Part shown: positions 47,560 to 60,104 of the stretch, in pieces | Layout of the letters: each line of letters opens with the position of its first letter | Numbering within the stretch: the first letter of the stretch is position 1 | Origin: Warburgia ugandensis | Taxonomy: Eukaryota > Streptophyta > Magnoliopsida > Canellales > Canellaceae | Assembly: GCA_035236585.1 (NCBI GenBank) | Contig: CP141132.1 | Coordinates: forward strand, 20,063,945 to 20,127,944 | Length of the DNA stretch: 64,000 nucleotides | Direction: 5' to 3' | Position numbers and translations under genes: made by a program | Notes under the pieces: model-generated | What the model was told of the DNA's origin: nothing | The model's input: the letters and a program-made list of their open reading frames with translations, nothing else | Database searches by the model: none

Positions 47560-47950
47560 AGTGTCACGTTGCTAAATGAAAGCTTCATGACACCATTTCT
47601 ACATTTTATTAAGGCAATGGATGTAGTAAAAAATGGATGTCCAAGAATGATAGGAATTTCTTGCTGCTCATTCAACATTTGTTGTGTGTTCAAGATTAAG
47701 AAATTGACTAGGAAAAAGAATTATTCTATTTGGACTAACACATCCTCTATTATGCCCTTAGATATTAGCACTAATGTATTAGTTAGTTGGAGTGTAGTGG
47801 ATGTTGGCTTGGGGTCTCCTAGTCCTAGCTAAACATAGACTATGTATGGTAACAAATTAACATTGGATCTAAGATCTAATAAGGCCAAGTTAATCTTATG
47901 GTTGCCAATGATGCAAGTGAGTGGAGAAACCTATATCCTTGTATATCTAG
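47560..47950 (-). pseudogene. Retropepsin-type aspartic protease, Athila/Tat-like
   Basis: Read on the minus strand: VSPLTCIIGNHKINLALLDL, then RSNVNLLPYIVYV (active-site Gly-Ala changed to Arg-Ser), LGLGDPKPTSTTLQLTN, GIIEDVLVQIE, IPIILGHPFFTTSIALIKCR and NGVMKLSFSNVTLEL. An almost complete domain with a few stops. The opposite-strand frames at 47548-48036 are shadows. Confidence 0.85.
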
Positions 47951-48689
47951 GGTGTATGGTGCTGAAGAATCGAACTTACTTGTTCAGTCACAAATGCATT
48001 CTTTTACACATTCAATTTCCTTTTGATTGTACATAAATCCTTTAAGAATTTGGCATATGATGGGATTTGTTATATTCCATCTAAGATAGGTATGTTGATC
48101 TTGACTTGTTTGAATATCTCCATAACCTCATCATTTGTGGTATTCTTTGTGCCTCGACACAACCTTTAAGGGAATGGAGAATAGACTAGACATGGTTCAA
48201 TAAGTGGTGGGGTCCCTTTCTTTAGATTTTTCTTAATTTTTAATGGGGCTTTCTACCTTTTCAATCTTTTAGGGCTCATCTTTCTCAATTATTTTACCAC
48301 TCCTAAGAATGGTGAAAGCCATAATCTCTTCCATGGTAGAGCTTGATGATGCAATAGGTGTATTATTTCTAACCACATGCACACCCTTAGGGTTTGCCTG
48401 TGGCTGAGCTAGAAACTTTCCTTTGTCCATATTTTTCATCCATTGACTCATCATATTTTTTATTTCATTCATAGATCGATTGGTTTGTTTTAATTGAACT
48501 TCTAATTGAGATGTTTTCCTCTCCTAGTTTTGGATAAGTTGATGGATATTATCATCTACAAACCTTTTGGGTAGGGGCAAGTAGGGTATAGAAGTAGGAG
48601 GTTGATGCATTAGGTATGGGGGTAGAGCAAGAATTCCTTGATTTTGTTGGTGAAGCTAGTATGGGCCTAGTTGTTGGACATTTGCAATG

Positions 48690-49450
48690 GGTCCATTTCT
48701 CTAGCTGAAATTTGGATGGTTTCTCCAGGTGTGATTATATGTCTCTTACGATGGGGAGAAATGTCCTTTATAAGTATTAAGTGTATTAGCCTAATCATGA
48801 AGTACCTCTTGAAATGTTAGAATAGTAGGACATTCCTAAGTAAGATGGGTGGCACTTTCATAAATGCTACATACGTTCATCCTTATCCAAGTTTTTCTTT
48901 CCCATTTCTATGGCTTCTACTTTTCTAGCTAGGGATGATAATCTGGTATTAAGTTCATCATTTTCAGACATGGCATACACACCTTCCCTAGCAAATATAG
49001 TAGTATGCTTAGGTCAATTTGAATGTTCTACTCTTTTTGAATCAGCCCAGGTCTATGCACTTTCAACTAGCCATTCCAAATACTCTTCCACCTCATCTGG
49101 TTGTTTATTCAAAAATTTATCATTGCACATCATCTCCACAAACTGGCATATGTCAGAATTAAGTCCTTCATAAAACAAGTTGATAATGCACCATGGTTCA
49201 TAGCCACGATGTGGGCATGTGAGTAATAGATCTTTGAGTCTTTCCTAGCATTGATAAAATGATTCTTTATCCTTCTTAGTAAAGTTCATTATTGTACGAC
49301 TAAGTGTATTTGTTTTATGTGTAGGGAAAAACTTTTTCAAGAATTCCCTAATCATTTCATTCCAAGTCCTTTGGATCCTATTGGCAGTGCATTAATCCAT
49401 ATTTTTTCTTTAAATAGAAAGTAAATAGCTTAAGCCTAACAGTATATAGA
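48690..49450 (-). pseudogene. gag remnant, Athila/Tat-like
   Basis: From the right on the minus strand: FFKKFFPTHKTNTLSRTIMN, FTKKDKESFYQC, ERLKDLLLTCPHRGYEPWCI, NLFYEGLNSDICQFVEMMCN and PDEVEEYLEWLVESA, the conserved gag core. At 48690-48780 are QANTLNTYKGHFSPS, ETYNHTWRNHPNFS and RNGP, the block before protease. The intervening stretch has frameshifts. The shadow frame 48910-49173 on the plus strand is not coding. Confidence 0.85.
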
Positions 49451-51133
49451 CCAATGTTATATGTTCTTTGGGTACTACATACCTCATCAAACTCTTAAAG
49501 GGGCAAGTGAGGACTTTCACTATCTAACTCATAGAATTTGGAAAGTAATTGAATTACTCATGTTTATCATTCTAATGCACCATCATTTTGAGAAAGAATG
49601 ACACAAGATGGTGTACTAGTGTGTGTAAGTTGAAGGTAATCTCTTAAAGTTCTTTCATGAAGATTTTGATAAACATCATTATCTCCATGATCAGTTTGTT
49701 GGTCTCATTCTCTATTTTCATTCCTTCTCCAATCTCTTTGCATGTGTGGATGATTATTCCTCCTTAGTGGAGGTTGATATTCATCATCAATTAGAGGTTG
49801 TGGGTCCTCATTATGATGAGTGGAGGGCCTTGATCACCTCTAATACGTCCAAAGGGTGAATTATCCCTTGATTGTTGATTAGTCATTGGTGGTAACTGAT
49901 CTGATTGCATGTCTTTTTAGGCATACTTGACTAACCTCTAGGTTTGGTTGGTGTCCAAAAGTGCATACATCAAAAGATCATTTTTTTTTGTTGGTTTTTG
50001 GGAAAAAAAATCTACCCTAAATGATGCAACCTAAGTGCCTAAAACAATGCAAACACAAAGGACACAATTAAATCATCCCCTAAGGGTAACATGCAGAAAT
50101 ATTTTAATTTTCTTGAATTTGTGTAGGGAAGATGGTTTTAGATTAGCCTAATATAATGCTTCTCCTATCGTTCAGATTTGAATACTACTTACCAGTTGAG
50201 TTCTACTCTAAAGTAGTTAATACAATCCTCGTGACAAGAGGCATTTAGACCTCAACAGACGTCAAAGGAAGGCATAAGAAAATCACTTAGATTGTAAGAC
50301 ACCTACTATAGCCATAATGCTAAGAAGCAACTGCAATGACAATAGATCACATCCTTTTAAGAGGGTCCTATGAGCATGTGATGGCCTCTATAGGTCTCTT
50401 CTAATTAATTTTAAATTAATTTGAATGACTGGGTTACGCACTTATAGTGATTATCCTACGTGGTCCAAGAAGTGGTGATTAAATTCACCCTTGATCTTAT
50501 GGGGTTGGGTGCCCTTACTAATTAATTTGCACACTCTATGGTAGTTTCATTAACATATAAATCACCTTAAAGTGATAAAAGTGACCTAAAATATAATTAA
50601 AAATAATAAACTAATTCAAACCCTAAAATGCAATAATTATAAAATATGTTTTCTATATGAAATTGTACTACCAAAAAATGTAAAATTATTCTAATAATGC
50701 AAACTCTAATCTAAGAATTTTTAAGGGGTTAAAATTGCTCATAGTGGGATCCTGGATAAGATCTTCTCATACAATGGGTGGGACCATTTATATTCCTCCT
50801 CAATTTCTAGGTTACGATGTCCACCCTTGACCTAGATTATTATAGCTTCTTAATTTAATTATAATTAATAAAAAGTATAATGTATCCTTACTACAATTCA
50901 CTTAAAATAAAATTTTTGGATATCCTAATTGAGATGCTCCTTGAATTCCTCCTATTCTAATTTGCTAAAAAATAAAAATAGCAAAAAGTACCAAAATTTA
51001 GGAAATATAGTGTTTATGCACTAAAAAATTTAAAAAAAATGCACCTAAAAATGCTAAGACAATGCAATTCCTAAAATTTTATTATTTTATTTTTAAAAAT
51101 ATTTTGAATTTTTATTAAATTTTATGAAAACTC
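49451..51133 (-). other. gag N-terminus and leader of the fourth Athila-like element
   Basis: No clear frame. 50200-50340 is the reverse complement of the leader block at 32222-32560 (including the paired ATAGATCACAT and GTCCTATGAGC surroundings), confirming leader identity. The stretch 49451-50150 probably contains a decayed gag N-terminus, but I could not read motifs there. Confidence 0.5.
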
Positions 51134-51166
51134 CGTTGCAAGTCCTTAGCAATGGTGCTAAAAACT
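51134..51166 (-). other. Decayed primer-binding site, Athila/Tat type
   Basis: On the minus strand, directly after the LTR end CAATCAACA, the sequence reads AGTTTTTAGCACCATTGCTA then AGGACTTGC, in register with TTTTTGGCGCCGTTGCCGGG. Confidence 0.8.
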
Positions 51167-52694
51167 TGTTGATTGTTTACCACAAGTGTACTAACTATTA
51201 TAGTATAGCTCATGTAAGTACGGGTCAATCCCACATAGACTCGACATAAAAAGATGGATTTTAAATAAAAATTTTAATTATCCAAAAATAAAAAGAATAG
51301 AAATTAAATAACAATGAATTCAAAATTTAGATCTATTTGACCAATGAAAATTATAGAAGTCCAAGCTCAAGAAGAAAGAAAATTAACTAAAGTAAAGTAA
51401 AATTCATTTCCCTAGCTTAATTATAACAATTTACTTCAAATTTGATAATATCAATGACAATCATCCTTCATCAATCTCTCATTAATACGTCTGATTAAGG
51501 ATCCAACAGATGGATTGCTCAGATTCCCAAAAATTTGATGATCTGGACTTAAGAAGGATTTTGGGTTTTGGACTACTTAGATTGAATCTCTAGTTTTTAG
51601 ATTAAAGATCAGAGATATTGAATAAACTAGGAGATGTCCTAAGAATAAGATTTGGGAATTGTTTGAAAATCCAACATGAAAAAGATAAAGAAATAAGGAA
51701 ATCATATTTATTAAAGCTAGACCATTGTTTAGTTAAGCTTAAATAAAAGAGGATTTGAACAACTCAGCCCCTAGATTAATCTGAGAACAAAACAGAACTT
51801 CGATAAGGAAAAATAAGGATAGAGGTAAAGATGACTTAAGGAAAAGATAGAAATAGGGTGTGAATGGAATTAATGAAATTGATCTAAGGGAAAAATTCAA
51901 AATTTTGCCAAATCATTATCTTCTTCTTCCTCCAGAACCCGTAAGCAGCGAAAAAAAAGGAGGGAGCTATTTCAAACAGCTCCCTATGTTGTTTGGAACT
52001 TGAAAAGGATGGGGAGACGTGGTATTTGAAGGAAACCCAAGTTGAGTTTTACTCAAAACGAAGTATGCCGACAAAACTTATAAAATTTAAGGACAAATGA
52101 TGGTAAAAAATAGGGAAAACAGAGTGGACTAATATTGAAACTGGGGAATACAATGATTGATAATGAAGAAAGAAGAACAACAACCAAAACAAAGAGAAAC
52201 TTTGACTGTGACAAGGAACTATGGTGAACATAGAGGAAGAAGATAGTGATGGATAGAAGGGATTAACATGATGAATCAGAAGGAGAAAATGAAGTGGAAG
52301 AGAGACATGGAAAGGAGTAGTAGAGAATGAGTAGGGGCAAGAAAGAAAGAGAGAAGATGAGGAAGGAATGGTGAAGAGAAGGAGTTGGGGGAGAGGTAGA
52401 GAGAAAGAGAGGACTGTGTGGTGGTGAAAGAGAGGACGCAGGAAACAAAGGAGCTAGCTGAGAGGAGAAATCTACTAGGCATCATTGGTGGAGCAAGGAA
52501 GAAGGGAGAGAGGATGCAGGCAATGTGGTGCAGCCAACTTACAGCATTGGCTAGAGGAGAACGAAGGGGGAAGATGAGAGATAGCACAGAGTGACTAAAA
52601 CAGAAAGACATGGCCATGGGTTGGTTGTTAGAGAGAGAGAAAGAAGGGCCGTGGGACAGAGACAGAGAGTAGTGAAAGAAAGGGAGGGAAAGAT
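51167..52694 (-). mobile_element. 5' LTR of the fourth Athila-like element (family 3), interrupted
   Basis: Starts on the plus strand TGTTGATTGTTTACCACAAG (identical end to 44730) and runs through the shared U5 block into a GA-rich region (52240-52694), as in the LTR at 42684-44263. The low-complexity minus-strand frames here are artefacts. At 52695 a chromovirus is inserted; GA-rich LTR sequence resumes at 63965 and leaves the window. Confidence 0.8.
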
Positions 52695-55600
52695 TGTCAC
52701 ACCCATGTCTTGAGATTAGGGTAAAAAGGTAATTGACTCATTGATTATAAAAATTTAAAAAAAAAAATTGCGAAATAGGGTAAGTAGTGGGCCCTACATG
52801 AGTCAAGGTCTCCATCAGACTTGAATTTAGGTGAATTGAAAACCCTAACCTTGTTGAATTATGTATCCTATTAGGAATTTAATGATTTGAAAATCTACTT
52901 TAGATTCATGGAAAATTTGAGCAATTTTGCTTTAAAATGAAAATTTTATCATAAATTAAGTAATTACAAAATAGATTTAAAATAAATTAAAAACATTGAA
53001 ATTTGATGATGAAAAGTTGATATTTGGATTTTGCTCCATGAGAGCTTTCCAACGATGCTAAGAATACCTGAAATGGAGACTAGGACCCAAAAGTCCAAAA
53101 ACTTTTACAAATGGAAAGAGGGGGTTGAAATTGATAATGGCACCCCCTGTGCTAACTCTTTCAACCTAGACAGTTTTGGGAAGCAAGTTGATGCGTGGGA
53201 GACAGATTCACCATGTGCACTTATTTTTCTCCCCCTCTTCACGTGTCAATGATAGGAAAGCAAGGGAAAAGCCATTGCCGATGGCTTTCCACTATCATTT
53301 CTCTTTTCATCACTCCCTCCAATCACCTCACTTGCCTTCAACTCCTCTTCCGATCAAGCTCCCAGTATAGATCATCACTTTCCCCAGTCATCTCTCCCTT
53401 GACCAAGCTCATTGCCCTTGCATCTCTCCTCATCTCTTGTTCCTTGTTCTCTCTCCCTCCATTTTCTCCATCAAGCTACAGACAATGCAATGGACTCCAC
53501 AGGTGATGTCTTATGCAAACAAAGATCAGATGGTAAGTTTCACACAAACTCAATAGGTAGGCCATCCACCCTCTGCTCTCTCTTTTACTCATTTCTCTCC
53601 CCGTCTTTTCCCTCCCAATCGTTCCCAAGATTGTTCATATTGTTATTGTCATCATTTTCAAGTGATAGAAATGATGAAACTGACGATGAAGCCAGCTGGT
53701 TGAAAACACATAATTAGTATAATGACATTTCATCAATGATCGAAACTCTTCATTTTTTTCTTTTGATGATTACAAGTAAAAAGCCTTTGGTTAAAATTCA
53801 TCAAGTAATAATGCCAAAAATTGAGAAAAATGGTGAATTTTTAAAAGTTAGATAATATTCGGCCAAAAACATAAGATTTTGGTAAAATTTGTAGAGAAAA
53901 ACAAGATAGGAATCAAATTCATGAAAATTTGACCAAATCTATATAATTTGGTGTAGTTTTCATGTTATGTATGTCGTCAGTGACTACCAGAATCTGGTCA
54001 CCTTATCTAGTGACGATGAACTTTTCTAGCAAACCCCTAAAAATTAGAAAAAATAAAAAATTTGTGATTTGAATAAATCATACCTAATCTTTTCATCCAC
54101 AAAGATGAGTTGTCATTCAGGAATCAATTAGTCCTTGAATTTTTTATCAACAACATGGTAGTGCATAGGGAAAAATTAAGATCTTAGCATCCGACCATTA
54201 AAAACACAATCAAAAGGTAGATCTGTGAAAAATGTAACTTCAATTACACAGCAACAATGAATTATGATAGAAATGATAGACCAATTATGGATTAGTTGAT
54301 AGAAGATCTGCTATAACCATCCAAAACTTGATCTATGATGATCAAAGGCTAGGAAAGGTGATCAAACCATGGATTTTGAATAAATTATTGAATTGCTGAA
54401 TAACTTACCTTTAATTATGGGAATTGAAACCTATAGATATATAATCTTGATCTAGACTATCGATCAAAGACCAATGATATTGATCTTAGTACATAGTAAC
54501 CAATTGGTGTCTAGATCAATGATATTTTGAATAGAGATCTTGAAGTAATTATAGTAAAATCTTGGGATTCTAAAATTTACTTAGGACTTGTATTCTTAAC
54601 ACAGCTTTTGAATGTTGTTTGAACAACATTGGTAACTAAATTTTGAATTGTATCACAAACATAGGTAGGGACCCTAAACCCTCTTTATCCTTAAATTCTT
54701 GTTAATCTATTCACTTGAAATTAATAGCATGAATGTGTAGAATAAATAGATTATCATACTAATTGAATGGATGATATGAATTGTAGTTACTTATTAAAAT
54801 TGTCATATGATATTCTAATTAACTATGCTTAACTATTATGATGATGCAAATTGTGATAAAATGGTTAATCCCAAGATAGTAAGCCCTGAGGGCCACCCGG
54901 TAAACTATGTTGATGCCTTCCAAGATGGTAAACCTGAGGGAAAGGGCTACTTAGTTAATTGTAATTAAGGTGATACTCATGCTGGGTCTCCCAAGATGGT
55001 AAACCTTTAAGGAGATGACTACTTGATGATTGTAATGATGACATGCTTGTTTTTGTTGCTAAGAAAAATAATCAAATGTAATACATTCTTGTACGGTTTT
55101 ATCTAAATGCTATGCTTATAGTGTTAGGTTTGAATTTAGAATAAAGTTCATAACTTTGTTACTAATATGTTGAAATGAAAATGAATGTTTTGCGGTTGGA
55201 CATGAATGGGGAGTGGATATTGCATGTGTTTATTTGTGTGCTCTGAATATCAAGTGGCTGGACATGAATGAGGAGTTGACATTGCATGGGTTTATTTGCA
55301 TGCTATACTTATTGCTTTATAGTCTGAATTTGAAATGATTGTATTTCTGTTCTAATGCCAATATGTTATTATCTAATAATACATGCTACTTACTTTGTTG
55401 ATGACCAATAAATATGGAAATGAATGTTCCATGGTTGGATATAAATATGTAGTTGAGCCAAGCTCAACAAGAATGGTAGGATATGCATGGGTTTAATTCT
55501 TTTTCCTTACTAGGCTTCACAGCTCACCTTATTAATTTTTAGGTACCAATCAAGCTGGCAAAGGGAAGGCTCTTAATGGAAACAAATGAAGCCTGATTAA

Positions 55601-56058
55601 GTGATGATGTCACATTTTGCACTGTATATGTATGTTAGTGATGAGTATGGGCTATGTTCTATTATCTGATGAGTAACCCTATGCATCTATTTCTATCATT
55701 TTATATATTTCATGTTGATGGTGTGCTCATGAGATTCAATTAAACTTTGGTTTAGCAAACTTTGATGAATTGTGTGGAGACTGGGTCTCCTATGTCTGTT
55801 TTATAATTGTTATAATGTCTATGAGATGAATCATACCAAAATAAGGGAGACTACCAAAATTTTGGTAGAAATTATCAATTAAAAGAGAAAATTCTATTAT
55901 CTAAAAATCATTACTTGTATAGGATAAGAGCATTTAGCTCTCTCAATACTTCCACTATGATATAAAATATATAAAAAATTCCACATAGGTTTTACTAGAA
56001 CCAATTGTTATTGTTTGATTACATTAAACTACGGCCTTGGGGATTGGTGTCGGTGATA
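52695..56058 (+). repeat. 5' LTR of the chromovirus (3364 bp)
   Basis: Begins TGTCACACCCATGTCTTGAG and ends GTGTCGGTGATA, where the terminal CA has become TA. It holds three copies of the CCAAGATGGTAAACC-type unit (54871-55015) against eleven in the 3' LTR, which explains most of the length difference. The open frames at 53031-53717 lie in LTR sequence duplicated at 60430-61100 and have no family motif. Confidence 0.92.
54860..55015 (+). repeat. LTR tandem repeat, three units
   Basis: Units anchored on CCAAGATRGTAARCC at 54871, 54920 and 54991, each followed by a TGAGGG-type stretch. Confidence 0.8.
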
Positions 56059-56061
56059 GCT

Positions 56062-56072
56062 TGGTATCAGAG
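56062..56072 (+). other. Primer-binding site for initiator tRNA-Met
   Basis: TGGTATCAGAG, the standard complement of the 3' end of plant initiator tRNA-Met, three bases after the LTR. It primes minus-strand cDNA synthesis. Confidence 0.92.
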
Positions 56073-56229
56073 TAAGGTGGTAGGTCACTTGGGGGAAAAC
56101 TTGTTTTCCTAGCTTAAAATTTCCTTTTTTAGAGGAAGTGTTTGTACTTGATGTCTTAGGACATACCAAAATTGACTCTTGATGACTATCAACTTGTTTG
56201 ATAGGTTGATCAAATGTAACTGTTTGATA

Positions 56230-56970
56230 TTCTAAGAAGGCACATGCATGTTTGAGACTAGAAGTGATGGTTCTAGTCCTGGAGGATCTACGTTGTGTTC
56301 ATATGATCCTGTACAGGAAGCTTTTGGATAGATGGCACTATCTACAAAGGGTATTAGACCAAATGAATATTGGACTTAGGAAGCCTCACTCACATAGTAG
56401 CAAGGATAAGAGGAGGAAGGAATATCCTCCTCAAGTGCAAAGTGCTTGGTCATGTTCTCCACCTTTTGGAATAGTCAGTAAGACTTGTTTTAATTGTGGC
56501 CAATAAGGCCATTTTAGGAGGGATTGGCCTAGGCTGGGAGTATCAAAGGGTAATGTGCAGAGTAGCAGCAAGCCACGTATCCAAGGATGTCCACCGGCAT
56601 AGAGGTTAGATGTGCCAGTCAAAGGTGCACATCCCACCTTCAAGTAGAGGACATAGGGAAGAGTTTATGGACTGATACAGTTAGACACCCAAGCAAACCA
56701 TACTATCAAAGAATTTACATTCTTACTATGACATACCTAGGTTAGAGTGCTATTTGACTCTGGTACAACACATTCTTTTATTTCATCTTCTATTATTTAT
56801 GACTTAAACTGGAACGCCAAACCATTAGACCAAACATTGCAAGTTGATTTGCTAATAGGGATGAGCATTAACTCAAAAAGAGTTTGTCTGGGATGTGATA
56901 ATAACATGGTAGGTTGTAGGGTGACATGTGATTTGTATTTCATTGTGTTTTTGTTGTCTTACATGTAATT
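56230..56970 (+). pseudogene. gag zinc knuckle and protease start, chromovirus
   Basis: The frame from 56252 ends with a basic region and CFNCGQ, stop, GHFRRDWP, a CCHC knuckle in which the last Cys is Trp. After a short spacer, 56747-56968 reads VLFDSGTTHSFISSSIIYDL, the retropepsin active site with DSG intact. Only about 80 residues precede the knuckle, so most of gag is deleted. The protease frame stops at 56968, about 590 bp before its second half. Confidence 0.85.
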
Positions 56971-57555
56971 GAAGCTTGATTCACAATTTATACTTTTGAG
57001 TAGCCAATGAGGGCAACCTAAGAGGACGATTGATGAGGGTGGCCTATGAGGGCCGAGTGCATGTAGCATTGGTAGGCTTCTAGGTGGCAGCTTCTAAGTG
57101 CTCATGGTATGATCGTGGATTGGGCTGAGATGAATTGTGAAATTTTTTTAAAAGCATGATTTGATTTGAATTTGGTTTTTGGGATGGATTTGTCAATAGT
57201 GAGCTGATAGGCTTAGATATATATTTGGCATGGGTTTTTCGATGCTGAGCTGATATGCTCTAATGTGGATTTGGCATGGATTTGACTATGGTGAGCTGAT
57301 ATGCTCTAATTCTATAAGGCATGGATTTTCCTGGTATTGAATCGAAAAGCAATTCAATTGTTTTATCATTTTATCGCTGATTTATGCATACTGACAGCAG
57401 AGATTATCCTTACATGGATACCTTATGACTTTTACATGTACTGATGTTATACATGGGTGAGATTTGGTTATGCTAATTGTGATACACATGATCATGATTT
57501 ATTTTGATTTAATTTGGCATGATTTTTCCTACTTAGTGATTTGATATATTTCTAG
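56971..57555 (+). other. Insert within the protease, with a short tandem repeat
   Basis: Intact relatives continue directly from the first to the second half of the protease; here about 585 bp intervene with no coding motif. It contains three units anchored on GAGCTGATA at 57201, 57246 and 57293 (steps 45 and 47 bp) with GGATTTGGCATGG between them, and an earlier cluster of ATGAGGGCAACC/ATGAGGGTGGCC/ATGAGGGCCG near 57008-57055. The origin is unknown. Confidence 0.65.
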
Positions 57556-58650
57556 ATGGATATTACTCCTTATGATGTAATCTTGGGAATGAATTTCTTA
57601 CCCGAGTATCATGCTATTATTGATTGTAATTGAAACAGGGTTACTTTTGTCTTATCTAGTGGAGTTCATTTTTATTTCTCCACCACAAAGGATCATAGTT
57701 GCCCACAAGTCCATGTTGGCTAGAAATGCCAAGAAGACTATAGTAGGTGGATGGCAACCATAGTGGGTTGTGATAACGCTAATGCCAATATTGAATCCAT
57801 TCTTGTAGTAAAGGAATTTGCAGATGTTTTCCCTAATGAATTATTGAGCTTACATACAAGGAGGGAAGTTGACTTTGCTATTGAGCTTTATCCTGGTGTT
57901 TCTCCTATTTCAGTTGCTCCACATTGAATGGCACATTGAGGTTATGAATTGATTACTGGCAATTGAATAGGGTGACTATCAAGAACAAATAACCATTGCC
58001 GAGGATTGATAATCTATTTGATTAGCTAAGGGGATCTACATGTTTTTCCAGGATTGACTTGCAATCTAATACCATCAGCTACAAGTAAGAAACGAAGATA
58101 TCCCTAAGATGAAATTCACGACTAGATATGGTCATTTCGTGTTTGTAATAATACCTTTGGGGTTAACAAATGCTCCAGTAGCACTTATGAGTTTGATGAA
58201 TCCAATCTTCCTCCTTATTTGGATCAAGTCATTGTCATGCTTGTGGACGATGTATTAATATACTTGAGGTCTAAAGGGGAGCATGAACAACATTTGTCTA
58301 TTGCATTGAAGTTGTTGAGAGGACACCAGTTGTATGTGAAACTTAGCAACTGTGAGTTTTGGGCAACCAAGGTAAAATTCCTTGGACATGTAGTTTCTAG
58401 TGATGGGATTTCAGTTGACTAGTGAAAGATTGAAGCTATGGTGAGTTGGGAAAGACCAAGGAACGTAACTAAGATCAGGAGTTTTCTTAGGCTGACAAGT
58501 TATTATAGGAGGTTTGTGAAGGATTTCTCATGCATTACAATATCCATGACAAGGCTTATGGAAAAAAGAAAAGAAAAAGATGTGGTATTTGAATGAGACG
58601 ATTCATTTGAGTAGCTATTTCAAAAGCTAAAGAGACAGTTGACATCAACA
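57556..58650 (+). pseudogene. Protease end and reverse transcriptase, chromovirus
   Basis: Blocks in order: MDITPYDVILGMNFLPEYHA (protease end), VVKEFADVFPNELLSL, REVDFAIELYPGVSPISVAP, then a shortened fingers region, PLPRIDNLFD and GSTCFSRIDLQS, RYGHFVF-like, GLTNAPVA, then the frame from 58219 with MLVDDVLIYLRSKGEHEQHL (catalytic VDD present) and CEFWATKVKFLGHVVSSDGI. The thumb follows to about 58600 with [18 protein letters not shown]. The fingers block normally carrying KKDGS is deleted near 57950. Many stops. Confidence 0.88.
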
Positions 58651-59110
58651 CTTGTGTTTATCATTCCTGGGCAAAGTGTGGGTTTTCAACTATGTATTGT
58701 GATGCCTCACACATAAGACTGGGATATGTCCTTTTTCCAGAAGAAAGAGTAGTGGCATATAATTCTCTCCGTTGAAGCCAAATGATAAGAAGTACCCACT
58801 CATGACTTAGAGCTGAAAGTAGTCGTGTTTGCATTGAAACTCTAAAACCATTATTTGTGTGATGAAAGGTTTGTTGTCTTCATTAACCTCAAAAGTTTGA
58901 AGTACATCTTTACTCAAAAATATTTAAGCCTGAGACAGATTAGATGGGTTGAATGCTTGGAGAACTTTGATTTCACACTTCAATATCACCCAGGAAAGGC
59001 AAACATTGTTGTAGATGCATCGAGTAGAAAGTCTAGAGGTTTGATTGAAGGACTTCAAGGTTTCAAATGGAAGGCATGTCAGTCATTGATAGAGTATGAC
59101 TTACACGTTG
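58650..59110 (+). pseudogene. RNase H domain, chromovirus
   Basis: RVVAYNSL, then a shifted frame with HDLELKVVVFALKL, then the frame at 58855 with ERFVVFINLKSLKYIFTQKY, LRQIRWVECLENFDFTLQYH and PGKANIVVDASSRKS. The Asp of the usual FTDHKSLKY block is Asn here (INLKSLKY). Confidence 0.88.
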
Positions 59111-59199
59111 ACCCATCTGAAAGTTGTGCATTTTTAGTGTCAAATGATTTCCCAACCTTCTGTACTACAAGAAGTCTTGCAGGCTTTGATAAATGATGA

Positions 59200-60065
59200 T
59201 GAGGCTAAGAGTATTAAGCCAAATTAGAAGATGGTGAGAGTATCGAGCATTGGACTGTGAACTCTTCCAGTGGCTTACAATCTTTTAGTAAACATTTAGT
59301 ACCTATAGTTGATGAGGTCAGGAGAGAATTGTTGAGTGAGGCACACTAGTCTAAATTTTTTATACATCCTAGTAGTATAAAGATGTATCAAGACCTCATG
59401 AGACATTTTTGGTAGAAAGGCATGAAGAAGGACATTGATGAGTTTGTTGCTTGATGTCTGACATGTCAGCAGGTTAGAGGAAAACATCAGAAACCTAAGG
59501 GATTGCTACAGTTTTTACCAATGGCAGAATAGAAGTGGGAGCACATTACCATGGATTTTGTGGTAGATCTACGTAGTAGCCAAGGTTAGAACATCATACG
59601 GGTGATTGTTGATAGATTGACCAAGTCAGAAGGTTACTAAGTCACTTGAGACATTAAGTTGACTATACGTATGTGACTATAAGATTATATGAGGTACTTG
59701 TATCCATCGTGTCAGATAAAGATTCAAGGTTTACTTCCCAATTCTAAAATAGGTTGGAGAAGCTACTTATCATTTGGCCTTGCCTTCACAGTTATCATGG
59801 ATTCACGATGTTTTTTACTTGTCAATGTTGAGATCGTATGAGTCAGACCCTTCTCATGCTCTTGACTAGACAAATCTTGTCATTCAAGAAGATTTTTTAT
59901 ATGAGGCGAAACCGATACAGGTAGTTGATTGAAGGGAACAAGTTTTACGCTAAAAAGTGATACCACTTGTAAAATTAGTGTGGCAACATCTTGGAGTAGA
60001 AGAAGCCACATGGGAGCTGGAGTCGGAGATCCAACAAAGCAATCTAGAATTATTTGACTAAGGTA
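59200..60065 (+). pseudogene. Integrase with C-terminal chromodomain, core deleted
   Basis: Zinc-binding region HPSSIKMYQDLMRHFW, KGMKKDIDEFVA, CLTCQQVRGKHQKPKGLLQ; core start KWEHITMDFVVDLRSSQG (first Asp) and IIRVIVDRLTKS; second Asp in SDKDSRFTSQF in a shifted frame near 59714. Then at about 59790 the sequence jumps to VFYLSMLRSYESDPSHALD, so the Glu part of the catalytic triad is lost (roughly 200 residues). The end is a chromodomain, VIPLVKLVWQHLGVEEATWE then LESEIQQ, which in this lineage directs insertion to heterochromatin. This domain places the element in Tekay/Del. Confidence 0.88.
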
Positions 60066-60087
60066 TTTCATTAAATTTTGAGGACAA

Positions 60088-60104
60088 ATTTTTTTTAAGG
60101 GAAG
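60088..60104 (+). other. Polypurine tract
   Basis: GAGGACAAATTTTTTTTAAG then GGAAG directly before the 3' LTR, the standard chromovirus 3' end (gag-pol stop, GAGGACGAAATT-type block, AAGGGGG tract). Confidence 0.88.

Noticed and set aside
47548..48036. Plus-strand frames with moderate length
   Set aside because: They are shadows of the minus-strand protease, whose motifs (LGLGDPKPTSTTLQ, NGVMKLSF) are unambiguous.
53031..53717. Overlapping plus-strand frames as a possible host gene
   Set aside because: The region is duplicated at 60430-61100 as part of the other LTR, where the frames are broken; no protein family motif.
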